Below, in pieces: positions 1 to 11,059 of a stretch of DNA of 64,000 nucleotides. Both the position numbers and the translations under genes were made by a program. This stretch comes from Amoebidium appalachense (lineage: Eukaryota > Ichthyosporea), in assembly GCA_963693365.1 (NCBI GenBank), contig CAVNZM010000003.1:4526001-4590000 (forward strand), given 5' to 3'. Under the pieces are notes generated by a model. The model was not told the DNA's origin and made no database searches. It saw nothing but the letters and a program-made list of their open reading frames with translations. Numbering within the stretch: the stretch's first letter is position 1; each line of letters opens with the position of its first letter.

Positions 1-194
1 CAAGAAACACAAGAAAGTCAGGATCGGTTGTAGGAGGAATATAAAACAAGCAGGGATAAGGGCGAAATTCTTTTGAGAGAGAATTTTATCGAAGGCTTAG
101 GGGAGGGAAGCGGCTTTTTCTGTTTTTGAATTCTCGTTTTGGGGGTGACTAACCAGTAACAGACCCGTCCTGCTGGAGAGAGCAAACCGGCAAC
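1..194 (+). other. 5' leader / proximal promoter of the RBM39 gene
   Basis: No coding signal. The segment leads directly to the ATG at 195 (context caacATGT). No TATA box or other recognisable core promoter element is visible. How much of it is transcribed cannot be told from sequence. Confidence 0.4.
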
Positions 195-1731
195 ATGTCT
201 GACGTGGAGATGAAAGACACGCCCATGGAGGTAAAGTTCCTGGTGGAGCTCTTGCATGCTGCTGTATGTTTTCTTGCCTTTCTGATTTGTGTGCCCGTAA
301 AGGGTCTTTGTAAGGGTTTTTTGTGTGAGCTGCAGGGAAAAAGAACTTGGGTAGTGTCGATTGCACTCGTTTTTCCGAATGATGCTGCAAAAGGGAAGAA
401 GTTTTCGTGTTCATCAGCTGGTATAGCCGTAGGAGGGGTATAAAAATGTACGTGACAGAGTGGGATGTGATGCATGAGCCAGTAACTCGTGTGCCTGTTA
501 CAGTTTGTCTGGTATGAAAGGCCTCGTGATGGTCTTTGGAGCCAACTCGACTCGTCGGCAGGCGGCTGGTAAAGAAACATGCCAGCATTTGCATGCACAA
601 AAGGCCCTCCATCACCACTCTGGAAAAAAAAACTATTTGAGAGGATCATAGCTAGTCTTTTTATTGTGGCACTAGCCATACGTGCAAGTCGCTATCAAGG
701 TCGAAGTCGAGACATGCACCCGTGTAGATGGCGTTGTTTTTATATCCCCCGTTTCACCTGAAGAGGCCTGAAGAGTTCATGTTTCATGATGTGTTCTTCT
801 GGATGTAGAAGTAACCTTGCACCGTTGGCCCTTACAGAAGAGAGGATCTCTCGCCTCATTCGTGGCCCCCACTGGCACAATGTTCGTCCGATCTCAGGGC
901 ATGTTTGGGCCTGCGTACGTTGCTCTCTCCATCATCCCTCTTGCACATACCTGCTTTCCACACACAAACACACACATACACAAACTGCAGGTTCACCCGC
1001 CAGATGCCGTGGCCACAAATGGGTTCTATCATCACCCACAAAGTTTGGTGTATGGAGGCTTACCCTTTCTTGCATGGCTTTTGTTCTTGCATTTCGAAAT
1101 TTTTTAAATTGATTTTAAAGGGACGGTTAAGGGTTAGGCAGTGTGAATGGATGGGATGTCGAACATTTTATTTTCTCACCAAATTCTCCCCCCCCCCCTC
1201 CTCCCTCCCCACCCCTCTCCTATCCTTCTCTCCCCACCCTCAACACATGAGCCACCTTGCCGTCGGGGCTAATTCACCCCGTGGTGTCCTGCTGCTTCTT
1301 CCGCTCTCTCCCTTTTCCCCTCACACGAATGCAAATGCACAAAACATTTCTGAACAATGCCCCCATCGTTACCTTTCCATAAGCCCTTTCTCATCCACTT
1401 TGAATCCATCCACATGCACACGCAAACACAACATTTTCCTTCTCTCTCCCCCCCTCCCCTCCCCTCCCCCTCCCCCTTCTGCCCCCTGCCCCTCCCATCC
1501 CTCTATTTCCTCTCTCCCAACGTTGCCACCGCGCTGTGTCTACCACCTACGCTTATTGATAACCTGGAACCGACATAGGGCGAGAGCAAAGAGAACGGCA
1601 CGACGGAGACGGTGAGCAAGACGGAGAAGGAGCCGAAGAGCAAGGACAAGGACAGAGACAGAGACAGAGACCGCGACGAGAGGAAAAAAGACAAGAAGTA
1701 AGTGTTTTTTATTTATTTATTTATTTGTTTT

Positions 1732-1764
<33 letters not shown>

Positions 1765-2865
1765 GAAGGGGGGGAGGGGGAGCGGGGGGATGGGTGGTGG
1801 TTGTCATAGTGTGTGGTTGTAATTGTTTCATGTGGGGGGAGGGGGAAAAGGGTGGGTGGATGGTGTGTATGTGGTGGGTGGGTGTTGGGTGGGTGGGTGG
1901 GTGGGTGTTGGTGGGCGGGGGAAGGGGGGGGGGGGGGGGGGGGGGGGGGGAATACGGTTACGCTGTTACGGTGGCGATGATTACTCACTTATAAGCTCTA
2001 GAATTTCTGAGCGTCACAGTGACGAAAAAAAACAATGAGCCACCACTTTTATTTTTCTTGGTTTGTTTGTTTTGTGTCGTTTTGTTTGTTTGTTTGTCTG
2101 GATGTGTTTGCTGGTTTTTCTTTCGTGCATTGTGTGTACAGGGAGTGGGCAAAGGTGGGGTTGTGTCAAGGGTTTTTGAACCCTCTTGGAGAATGGTTAT
2201 CTCTATCCACATTCTTAGTTCAGTGTCCGAGTGTGTTTGTTCGCTACCTGTGCCGTTCCCTTTTTATTACTATTCTTTCTTTCAAAAAAAAAAAAACGTC
2301 TTCACCTCTTGCACTCCTTTCTCCTCCTGCACACCTTTTTTTAAAAAAAACCTAAATTTTTTTAACAGGGACCGAGAACGAGACCGCGACCGTAAGGACA
2401 AAGAGAAAGACAAAGACAGGGACCGCGATCGCGAGAGCAAGAGAGATCGCGAGAAGGATCGCGACAGAGAGAAGGACAAGGACAAAGAGAAGTCACGTGA
2501 CAAGGACAGAGAGAGGGGGCGCGATCGCGATCGCGATGACAAAGATGGGGAGAGGGACAGGGACAAAAAGAAGCGTTCGCGGTCCCGTTCCCGATCGCGT
2601 TCACGAGGACGCGATCGTGACCGATCATCCCGCCACAGCCGTCGATCGCAATCCAGGTCGCGCGACCGCAGGGATCGCCGCAGATCGCGTTCCCGCTCGC
2701 GCGATCGATCACCTCGCAGGTATGTGTTGTGTTAGGGGTTCTGGTGCTGTTGTTGTCGTGTCGAGTCATGATTCTGGACGCTGTGGTTTTGGGTGGGTGG
2801 GTGTTTTTTGGTCCCCCCCCCCCCCCCCCCCTCCTTTAATGCGGTGGCGGTGTGTGTTCGTGTGT

Positions 2866-2917
<52 letters not shown>

Positions 2918-3039
2918 GGAGGGAGATGGTGGAATGGTGGAATTGATGCTACGGTGTCAATGATTACTCACTTACAAGCTCTGTTTTTTTTTTCTTCGTT
3001 ACTGTGACGCTCAGAAATTCTAATGAGCCATCTGACACA

Positions 3040-3070
<31 letters not shown>

Positions 3071-4436
3071 CGTTTGTTTGTTTGTTTGTTTGTTTGTTTG
3101 TTTGATATAACACTTGTTTCACTCTTCGTTTTTTTTATTATCTAATTGGCTGTTATATTTGATTTTAATTTTTTATTTTTGCTAACTAGCGTCATGCTTA
3201 TTGTGCGCTCTGTGATCTGATTGGCTGCCCCGTTGCAGACGGTCAAGATCTCCCCGCCGTTCCCGTTCCCGCACACCACGCCGTTCCCGGTCGCCTCGCA
3301 GAGAAAGAAGGGAACGTGAGCCAACACCATTGACGGAGGCTGAAAAGAAAGCAAAGGCTGTATGTAACCACCCCCTATGCATGCTCTTTATGTGTGTGGT
3401 TTGCGCTTTCCATCGTGTTGTAGGTTATGGATGTGTACATCGTGCTTTCATACATTCTAACCCGCTGGGCTCTGGGTATGTTGCATACTGCGCGTGTTGC
3501 TGTGATGTTGCATATCGAATGTTTTGCCTTTGCATGTGTCCTGCATCGTGTTTCTGATCAAATAGTTGTACTTATGTGTCCCCCCACCGCTTTACTTCCA
3601 TGCAACCGGGCATGGTTGCTCTGTGTCGTGCATCTGTAAGCACATCCACATTTTTCGCTGCACTGCATTAGTTTGCACACACATCTTCACCGTTTTGCTC
3701 ACCTTGCTTGCATAAGCAACCCTGCTCGTCTTTGATCAAGACGGGTTGACCCGCCCAAGCTCAGTTGATGCTGCTGTCTGAGTTGGAGTGTCGTATATAC
3801 GCGGGCTAAGGGGTCGAAACTCAGACGCAATTGATGACTTGGGTCCTCCCTGAGGATGGGCTCTGCTTATGACGCATACTGTGCACATGGCTGATGTTGC
3901 ATACTTGAATGTTTGCCTTTGCATGTGTCCTGCACCATGCTTCTCGTCGTGTATGCGTACTTTGTACCGTGTTCCGCATTCAAAACCCCCCCAGTCTTCT
4001 TTCAGAGGTGTCCTTTCAGGACAGACCACTGTGTGGAGACCGCTTTACTTCCATGCAACCGGGCATGGTTGCTCTGTGTCGTGCATCTGTAAGCACATCC
4101 ACATTTTTCGCTGCACTGCATTAGTTTGCACACACATCTTCACCGTTTTGCTCACCTTGCTTGCATAAGCAACCCTGCTCGTCTTTGATCAAGACGGGTT
4201 GACCCGCCCAAGCTCAGTTGATGCTGCTGTCTGAGTTGGAGTGTCGTATATACGCGGGCTAAGGGGTCGAAACTCAGACGCAATTGATGACTTGGGTCCT
4301 CCCTGAGGATGGGCTCTGCTTATGACGCATACTGTGCACATGGCTGATGTTGCATACTTGAATGTTTGCCTTTGCATGTGTCCTGCACCATGCTTCTCGT
4401 CGTGTATGCGTACTTTGTACCGTGTTCCGCATTCAA

Positions 4437-4477
<41 letters not shown>

Positions 4478-4671
4478 CCCAACCCAACCCAACCACCCAC
4501 CCCTCCACCCATCCACCCCTGGGGACACACACACACACACACACACACATGCATGCGATCTCTTTTTCTAAGCGTGCAGTCAGTTCGTTTCGTGACCAGG
4601 GGCCCCGGTTTGCTGTATGGGCGGGTTCATGTGGTGCTCACGATTGTTGGTTTTTTTCTTCTTTCCCTCCC

Positions 4672-4713
<42 letters not shown>

Positions 4714-6404
4714 GCGCTCCCCTTCTCTTTTGCATACTTTCTCAACCCTTTAACATGACAAAGATAACGTGTCGATCTTTCAATCATCGTCTTTTTCCAA
4801 AGCCACGATTTCGCTGTTGTGTGTGAGTCCCGACCCGTAATATTTGGGTGCCTTCGTTGTATTTCCTAACCCCAGCTTGCTTCTCTTCCGCAGTACATTG
4901 ACTCGCTGACGCCGGAAGAGCGATCGAAACTCGACGATCCGCTCGAAAAAGAGACTCGTTCCGTGGTATGCATGCAGCTCTCTGTGAAGCTGCGCAACAA
5001 AGACTTGGCTGAGTTCTTTGAGCAAAACGACTGCCTCGTGCGCGACGTCCGCATAATTTCCGATCGCAATTCCCGCCGATCGAAGGGGATCGCATATGTG
5101 GAGCTTCTCAGGAGGGATGATATGAGCAAGGCTCTAGCTCTGAGCGGGACGAAGTTGATGGGTGTGCCTATTATGGTCCAGTATTCACAGGCGGAGAAGA
5201 ATCGGCTGGCGCAGCAGGTACGATGCACCATTTTAATTTTTATTTCAAAACTAATTTTGCTTTTAATGTCCCTTTGGTTGCGTATACATGAAATAGGCTT
5301 TTGGCGTTGTTGAAAGATGATTATATTTGGACATGCAGCGGGCGCGCACACACTCACTCACCTACTCACATTTCAACCTCTATTATTTCTTGTTTTTATC
5401 CTGTGTCGCGCGCACACAACATACACATGTGCATGTGCCTGTGCGTGCACACACACACACAACAACGGGACTACACCAACCCCCCTCTGCATCGTGTTAT
5501 CCGTTGTTCATGTGTACTTCGTACTTTATGACATATTCAACCCCCCCCCCCCCCCCCTCTTCCCCCATCCACAACATCTGCATCGTGTTGTCCGCCGTGA
5601 GTGTATTCATCCTCTGTATTATTATATTCTAAATCCCCTCTTTTCCCAGTGGCCTATGCACACACACATTAAGAGCAGATTTAAAAAAAAACATGAGTCA
5701 TCACTATGGGGTGGAAACGGACGTATCCGCCGGTGGCGCCACGGCACAGCATAGCAGCCGTGGCGCTGCCTGTAAGTGGCATAAATTTGTATGTATGTTT
5801 GTATATTTTTATGATAACCATATATTTGCTCTATATTCATATTTCATAACATATATTCATAAATATTATATAATTTTCATACACTTTCCGCTTCGCAACG
5901 ATTTTGGAATTTGGCGCAGTGGCTCAGATCAATCAAGCCAACCAATCAGACAGCAGGAAAGCTTGGTCCGGCCCATGTCGCCAGTCTCGCCACCGGCGGA
6001 TACGTCCGTTTCCACCCCATAGTGGTGTACACGCCGTTGCCACTCAGTATCAAGATTTACATTTAGAGATTTTAAAAAGTGGCTTCTAATTCAAAAAAAA
6101 GCTTTTCTTTCTGTCTACATGAAAAAGCAATAAAGTAACACTGTTCACCCCTCTGCAGCAGGCACAGGCGGCATCTCTTGGGCCGACCAAGCTCTACGTT
6201 GGGGGCCTTCAATTCACACTGAATGAGGAGGACGTCCGACAGATTTTCTCTGCTTTTGGCGAGGTATGACCCCCCCCCCCCCCCCCCCCAACCCAACCCA
6301 ACCCACCCACCCACCCACCCACCCACCCTGTTTAAGCGAAACAGTATCTGAGTTGGGTTTCGTTGACGAGGTGAATGGGTCGAAACTTGAGTACTGTGGA
6401 TGAC

Positions 6405-6440
<36 letters not shown>

Positions 6441-6539
6441 AGGATGGGCACTGCTTATTATGCATACTCTTGATGTGCAGTTTGCACTCTGCATCGTGTT
6501 GTCCGTTGCTTATGTGTACTTCGTAGTTTATACACATTC

Positions 6540-6574
<35 letters not shown>

Positions 6575-6880
6575 TTTTGCACTGGTGTGAGGCGTGAAGC
6601 TTTCTACCACAACCATACATGTTACACCTTGAGAGTTTTGTGCCTCGGCTCTGACGACGTTTCCGAGCCTGTGTGCCTTTAAAACTCCCAGTAACTCTTA
6701 AAGAAATCCTGGCTGACCTTACCTTATTTTGCAGGTTGAGTCGGTGTACCTTCAGAAGGACGACCAGAACCGGTCCAAGGGCTTTGGGTTTGTCAACTTT
6801 AAGAAGACGGAGCATGCAAAGATGGCCCTCGACGCTATGAACGGAATGGAGATTGCTGGCCGACAGTTGAAGGTGCGTGC

Positions 6881-6930
<50 letters not shown>

Positions 6931-6952
6931 AAAAAAAAAAAAAAAAACCAAA

Positions 6953-6989
<37 letters not shown>

Positions 6990-7161
6990 TTGGATTGCTC
7001 GGGGTTTTGTTGGCTTGTTTGTGAGGAGAATGGCTGTTATAAGTCAGGTTTTTGTTTATCTTTAGAAGGGATGGGTAATTGGCGTGTGTGTGGGGTAGTT
7101 GGCGTGCGTGAGTGCGTCTACAGACGTGTTACCAGAGGGTCGAGGTAAGGGGTGTGTGTGT

Positions 7162-7207
<46 letters not shown>

Positions 7208-8501
7208 GTTGGGAGGGAGGTGTGCAGTCTCTCCTGTTACCTTTTTTTTTCAAGCGCCTCTTTTGGCAATGAATAAAAGTTTACAACTGCTTATTTTGGA
7301 AATCACCAAAATTGGCAGTGGCTTCTCTTTACAACATTTGTTTTACCAATTAGTTCTTCTGGTAGTTACCTATTTTCCCACGTATTTTTTATTTTTTTAT
7401 TTTTTTTGCAATCTGGTTAATATTTGTATTGTCAACCACCACCCACGTACAGGTGGGCTGGGAGACATTCTGGCAATCATTTTCTATGCCGTTCGCTTTT
7501 TCTGGCAATTAAATCTACCTAATTTGGCAACTTCTAATTTGGCAACCACCAATCACTATAGGTGGGCTGGGAGACTGCCGGCAACAAGGACGTGCTGAGT
7601 CTTGACGATGAGGAGGGTGGGGGTGTTGCCCTGTCTGCCGTGTCGAGGATGGAGCTGATGAGCAAGCTGGCTGCTAGCAAGGACATTGCTACCCCGTCAT
7701 GTACGTGTCCCTCCTATTGTGCCCCCCCCCCCCCCCCCCCCCCTGATGATGGGGTCTGTTCAAGTGTTTTCTGCCTGCACGCCTAAGTTGTTTCAATTCG
7801 GGTTTCTCATTTTTGTGACCTTTTGTAGTTGGTCCTTTGTTGTTTCCTCCATGTTTCCAACCCTCTAACGCATACCCCCCCCCCCCCCCCCCCCCTCCCC
7901 CCTCCCTCCCCCTCCCTTCTAGATCCCCCCCTTCTCCGAATTAATGCGTTCTGCTTGTGATGCACACTCAGATTACTACGTGTGAGATTCGGGGGCATTT
8001 CCGTGTCTCGCTAAATCTCATACCCATCCGACTTAGCCCTTGTTCTTGTGGGCAGTTCGACGGCAGTGTTTCTGACGTGCAACAGGAATGCTACTACCCT
8101 CCCACCAAGCACGCAGTGACCATGGGCGTTTCTTAAGGATGCGCTTTGCTTATGATGCTGGTTCTTACTGTGCAAAGCCTGCATTGTGCCGTCCATCGCT
8201 TGATATCTCATTCTGCCTTCTTTCTACCCCTCTTTTACTAAGCACACACACACGCACACACGCACACACACACGTACACGTACACGTACACACTCACACA
8301 GTGACGATGGGGCCCAGCCTGACCCTCACCAACCCTCTGCTTATGGCTGGCATGCTGCCCGTGGCCCTGCCCACTGCCCTTCCTACGGTCCTCCCCACCC
8401 CCGTTGTTGCCGGCCCGATCACCACACAGTGTCTTATGCTGAAGAATATGTTCGACCCCCATGCGTATGTGAACCCCTCCCCCCCCCCCACCGCCCCACC
8501 A

Positions 8502-8552
<51 letters not shown>

Positions 8553-9233
8553 AACACAAACACAAACACACACACACACAGGATGGGGAAAGAAAAAGAA
8601 AGGCAAAAAAAAGAAAGAATAGACAAACGAGAGAGGGAGGAAAGGGGAGGGGGGGAGGGAGAGAGAGAGAGTTAGGGAGGGGGGATGTCGGGGGGGGGGG
8701 GGAGTGTGTGTGTGTGTGTGTGTGTGTTTTATGTGTGTCTGTGACGGAGTAGAGGAATTCGGAGGGAGGGGGAGAGGAACTCACGGTTGTGGTGGTGGGG
8801 AGGGGGGGATTTGAAGAACATGTGATAGAAGGAAGTGAATTGATGAAAGCTGATTGCCAAGGGGAGCTGGATGTTGTTTGTGACGAGGGAGAGTGGAGGG
8901 GGTAGAAGGGTAATCGCCCGAGGGGGGGGGGGGGGGGGGAAGCTACACGGCACGGGGTGAGGATAGGGAACAACACACATGAATACACACTTGCACATAA
9001 TATATGCACACGGACACACACGCACTACACGCATTCACGTACACACAAACAACCAACTTCTCTCTCTCTTTTTTTTTCCTCGCTCACACTAACCATCTCC
9101 TATTCCTCTACAGGGACAAGGAAGATGAGTGGGACCTTGACCTCAAGGAGGACGTCGAGGATGAATGCAGCAACCACGGCAAGCTGCTTCACATATCCGT
9201 AGACACGGCCTCCCCTTACGTAAGTTTTTGTCA

Positions 9234-9278
<45 letters not shown>

Positions 9279-9886
9279 GGGGGGGCGAAGTTCCGCCTGT
9301 AAATGTGTCTGCCTGCAAGCTTGGGAAGTGTTTGCACGCATGTCTTTCGTTGCTCGTCTTGTACCTTCCAACCCCTTTGTCGTTCCACACCAAGCCAGCT
9401 AGGTTTAATACTCCGTCTAGATATTCACGGACAGTTTCCTGGATGGTGTGCACACCCTGCACGCTATTGATTAGCAGATTTATCAAGCGGGTATCCATAT
9501 CTACCATAAAATTTGACGGTCAGATATACCTGCAACCAATCACAACGCCTTCTTGGAGGAAGTGGACTCAGTTTGCGCGGAAGCCCGGAACGTGTCCCGT
9601 ATCATTTATATAAATTGGATGGTATTCTTGAATAAGGGATTGTATTCTAAAAGGTGTAAATGCAATTTCGGTCACTTTCTACAGACTGAGTGCATGAGGG
9701 TGCATGTTGATGTTTTTTAACCCTTTCTAATTCGTGTTTTTGCAGGGTGCTGTGTATGTCAAGTTTGAGACGGTTGGGGCAGCCAGCAAGGCACAGGCGG
9801 CGCTGAATGGGCGGTGGTTTGACGGCCGAAGCATTATTGCTGAGTATGTCCCTGTGGCTACATACGCTGCAAAGTATGGTGTGTGA
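195..9886 (+). CDS. RBM39: RBM39 (CAPER/U2AF65-related) splicing factor, 11 exons
   Basis: Exons: 195-230, 1579-1697, 2369-2719, 3239-3359, 4894-5217, 6159-6263, 6735-6872, 7562-7700, 8302-8464, 9114-9219, 9746-9886. All are GT-AG, all phases agree, and they give 580 aa ending in TGA. The domain order is that of RBM39: an Arg/Ser and Arg/Asp-rich domain (about residues 30-205, with RSRSR and DRDRDR runs); RRM1 (about 233-312, with RDVR, ISDRNSRRSKGIAYVE, SQAEKNR); RRM2 (about 326-400, with KLYVGGLQF and KGFGFVNF); and a C-terminal UHM (about 488-580) containing LKNMFDP, an acidic segment and the ligand motif RWF at NGRWFDGR. By family knowledge it is a nuclear splicing factor that binds RNA and, through the UHM, Trp-containing ULM peptides in SF3B1/U2AF partners. 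The ATG at 195 follows a GC-rich leader and starts MSDVEMKD. Introns carry poly(C/G) tracts, SINE-like copies and a MITE-like element. Length is close to the usual 530-aa range. The only uncertainty is exon 6, whose acceptor is CAGCAG (start 6159 or 6162). Confidence 0.95.
1967..2042 (-). repeat. Minus-oriented repeat with poly(C) tail, copy 1 (core in orientation A)
   Basis: Lies in RBM39 intron 2. The outer parts (1967-1999 and 2034-2042) match copy 2 at 2950-3030, but the core at 2000-2033 (starts AGAATTTCTGAGCGTCACAG) is the reverse complement of copy 2's core. On the minus strand the repeat leads into the C-tract seen as G at 1925-1950. Confidence 0.6.
2950..3030 (-). repeat. Minus-oriented repeat, copy 2 (core in orientation B)
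   Basis: Lies in RBM39 intron 3. It shares flanks TGATTACTCACTTA..AAGCTCT and AATGAGCCA with the copy at 1967-2042. The core at 2983-3021 (CTGTGACGCTCAGAAATTCT at its right end) is inverted relative to that copy. A G-run at 2881-2917 lies on its left, so on the minus strand the element is followed by poly(C). Confidence 0.6.
3586..4443 (+). repeat. Recent tandem duplication, offset 453 bp, carrying two SINE-like copies
   Basis: The stretch from ACCGCTTTACTTCC at 3586 to TTCAAAACCCC near 3990 recurs at 4039-4443 with a constant 453-bp offset and no difference that I could see. Each unit holds about 120 bp of unique sequence followed by a full SINE-like element (3711-3990 and 4164-4443). The identity implies a recent duplication inside RBM39 intron 4. 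Confidence 0.85.
4164..4475 (+). repeat. SINE-like element (family PC1) with poly(C) tail, full-length copy
   Basis: Begins GCATAAGCAACCCTGCTCG, with a small hairpin CGTCTT..AAGACG. A tRNA-like A box (AGCTCAGTTGATG, 4211-4223) and a B box (GGGGTCGAAACTC, 4263-4275) follow at tRNA-like spacing. The body runs to GTTCCGCATTCAAAA and ends in an unbroken C-run. The same order is seen at 3711-3990, 21843-22125, 24973-25253 and, on the minus strand, 60478-60776. No transposase is encoded, as expected for a non-autonomous Pol III element. Confidence 0.75.
5485..5553 (+). repeat. PC1 3' fragment with poly(C) tail
   Basis: CTGCATCGTGTTATCCGTTG and GTGTACTTCGTACTTTATGA are the 3' end of PC1. They are followed by ATATTCAA and a C-run. 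The 5' half and both Pol III boxes are absent. A second degraded 3' end (CTGCATCGTGTTGTCCGCCG) follows at 5578-5640. Confidence 0.6.
5702..6024. mobile_element. MITE-like element, 323 bp, perfect 37-bp terminal inverted repeats starting CACTA
   Basis: Bases 5702-5738 (CACTATGGGGTGGAAACGGA...) are the exact reverse complement of 5988-6024. The interior is AT-rich (about 5790-5900), with a second small hairpin beside the left arm (GCCACGGC..GCCGTGGC). There is no ORF. CACTA at the tip is the signature of EnSpm/CACTA transposons, but the flanking 3 bp (CAT left, GTG right) do not form a matching target-site duplication, so superfamily assignment is tentative. It sits in RBM39 intron 5. Confidence 0.8.
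6329..6575 (+). repeat. PC1 copy (variant subfamily), interrupted by an internal C-run
   Basis: TGTTTAAGCGAAACAGTATC and a B box (GGGTCGAAACTT) are followed by GATGACGTG, then a C-run (about 6408-6438), then GGAGGATGGGCACTGCTTAT and the usual 3' end at CACATTCAA plus terminal poly(C). The leader (CAGTATCTGAGTTGGGTTTC) matches the copy at 25033, not that at 4164, so at least two subfamilies exist. Confidence 0.65.
7453..7575 (+). repeat. Duplicated 3' splice site/exon start before RBM39 exon 8
   Basis: GTGGGCTGGGAGAC follows an AG both at 7453-7466 and at the true exon start 7562-7575. The first copy opens a short frame that soon reaches TAA, so using it would truncate the protein. TTTGGCAA-type motifs recur between the copies. 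Confidence 0.65.
7743..7895 (+). repeat. Repeat family PC2 with poly(C) tail, copy 1
   Basis: Starts CCTGATGATGGGGTCTGTTC, runs through TTTTCTGCCTGCACGC and GTTTCCTCCATGTTTCCAAC, and ends CCCTCTAACGCATAC plus a C-run. The same 3' sequence precedes C-runs at 22757, 29428 and 32280. It is unrelated in sequence to PC1 apart from the tail. It lies in RBM39 intron 8. Confidence 0.7.
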
Positions 9887-10241
9887 TGTATGTAGGTTTG
9901 GTTACATTGACGGAAAGTTGGTTACCGTTTCTATCAAACAATTGATCGCGTGAGGTGTGTTGTGTTCCAAGGAAAAGAGAGGCTAGATTTAAATAGACAT
10001 ATCAGTCCATGTAATTACTGCTATTTTCTGCCCCAGTTTGCGGCCTGAAATTCTGTGAATATATGATTGCGGAATGTTGTGGGGTGATTTCTATATTCTT
10101 TTTTTATCTTTCTTTTTTTGTTTTTTGTTTTATGACGAGGTAGCCGTGAATGGAAGGAAGAGAGTCTTTCCCGATGGAAAAAAATGGCTAGCGAGGGCAG
10201 GGCTTTTTGTGGGTGGGTGGGTGGTGGTGGGGTGGATGTGT

Positions 10242-10272
<31 letters not shown>

Positions 10273-11028
10273 GGGGGGGGGGACATGCATGCACCGTTAT
10301 ATTAATGTAACAAACAATATCTGAAAGCTTTCAACACTTTCAGCCTACTGTTGGGTGGGTATCCATCGATCATATTGGTTGTGTAGGTAAGAGTGAGAGA
10401 CCTACAAAAAAAAGGGGCTGAGTGTCCATATAGGTCATATTATACCACTGGCCTGCTATATATTGTTGTCAATGATCATCGCACATTTTGAAATAAAAGT
10501 ACGAACTTTCTGCACTCAATCGCCCTTCCCAGCACTGGTGCCTTTCGCCAAAGCTTTCCATATTTCCAGCGCTGATGCCTTTTGGCATTTCATTATGGTT
10601 TCGCCATGTCGTTTGACCACTGTTTTACACAAGTACAGAGCGAAATTTCTTTCAGGCACCGGTGCTGGTGGTGCCCGACTAGGGGCATCAAAGCATAACA
10701 AGCTTTACATTAAACACCATGTTTTTTTTGGTTTTCGCATGCTTGGGATTCGTTTGTTCATTCAATACGCGATCTTTGTCATTGCAACTGGGGTCATGGT
10801 GTCCGAAAAGGTCGACCATTGACCATGGCGTCATCCCGGGTCACGACGGACCGGGATCAAAGATGGATTTCCATGAGCTCTGCTGTGCTAACTATTTTCT
10901 CAACAACAACATTTTATATATCACAACCTGCGCGTTTCATTTCTGAAGTATATTGCGTCAGGAATATACAGCTCTCTTGTGTAGCTACACACGTGCACTA
11001 CCACCTACTGAGGCGGTGTCTCCTTTCT

Positions 11029-11059
<31 letters not shown>

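Noticed and set aside
4164-4443. tRNA gene, because of A and B boxes
   Set aside because: No cloverleaf with acceptor and anticodon stems could be drawn, and the sequence is dispersed in many copies with poly(C) tails.
10463-10822. 119-aa ORF
   Set aside because: No domain, biased start choice and no splice context; consistent with chance in repeat-poor DNA.
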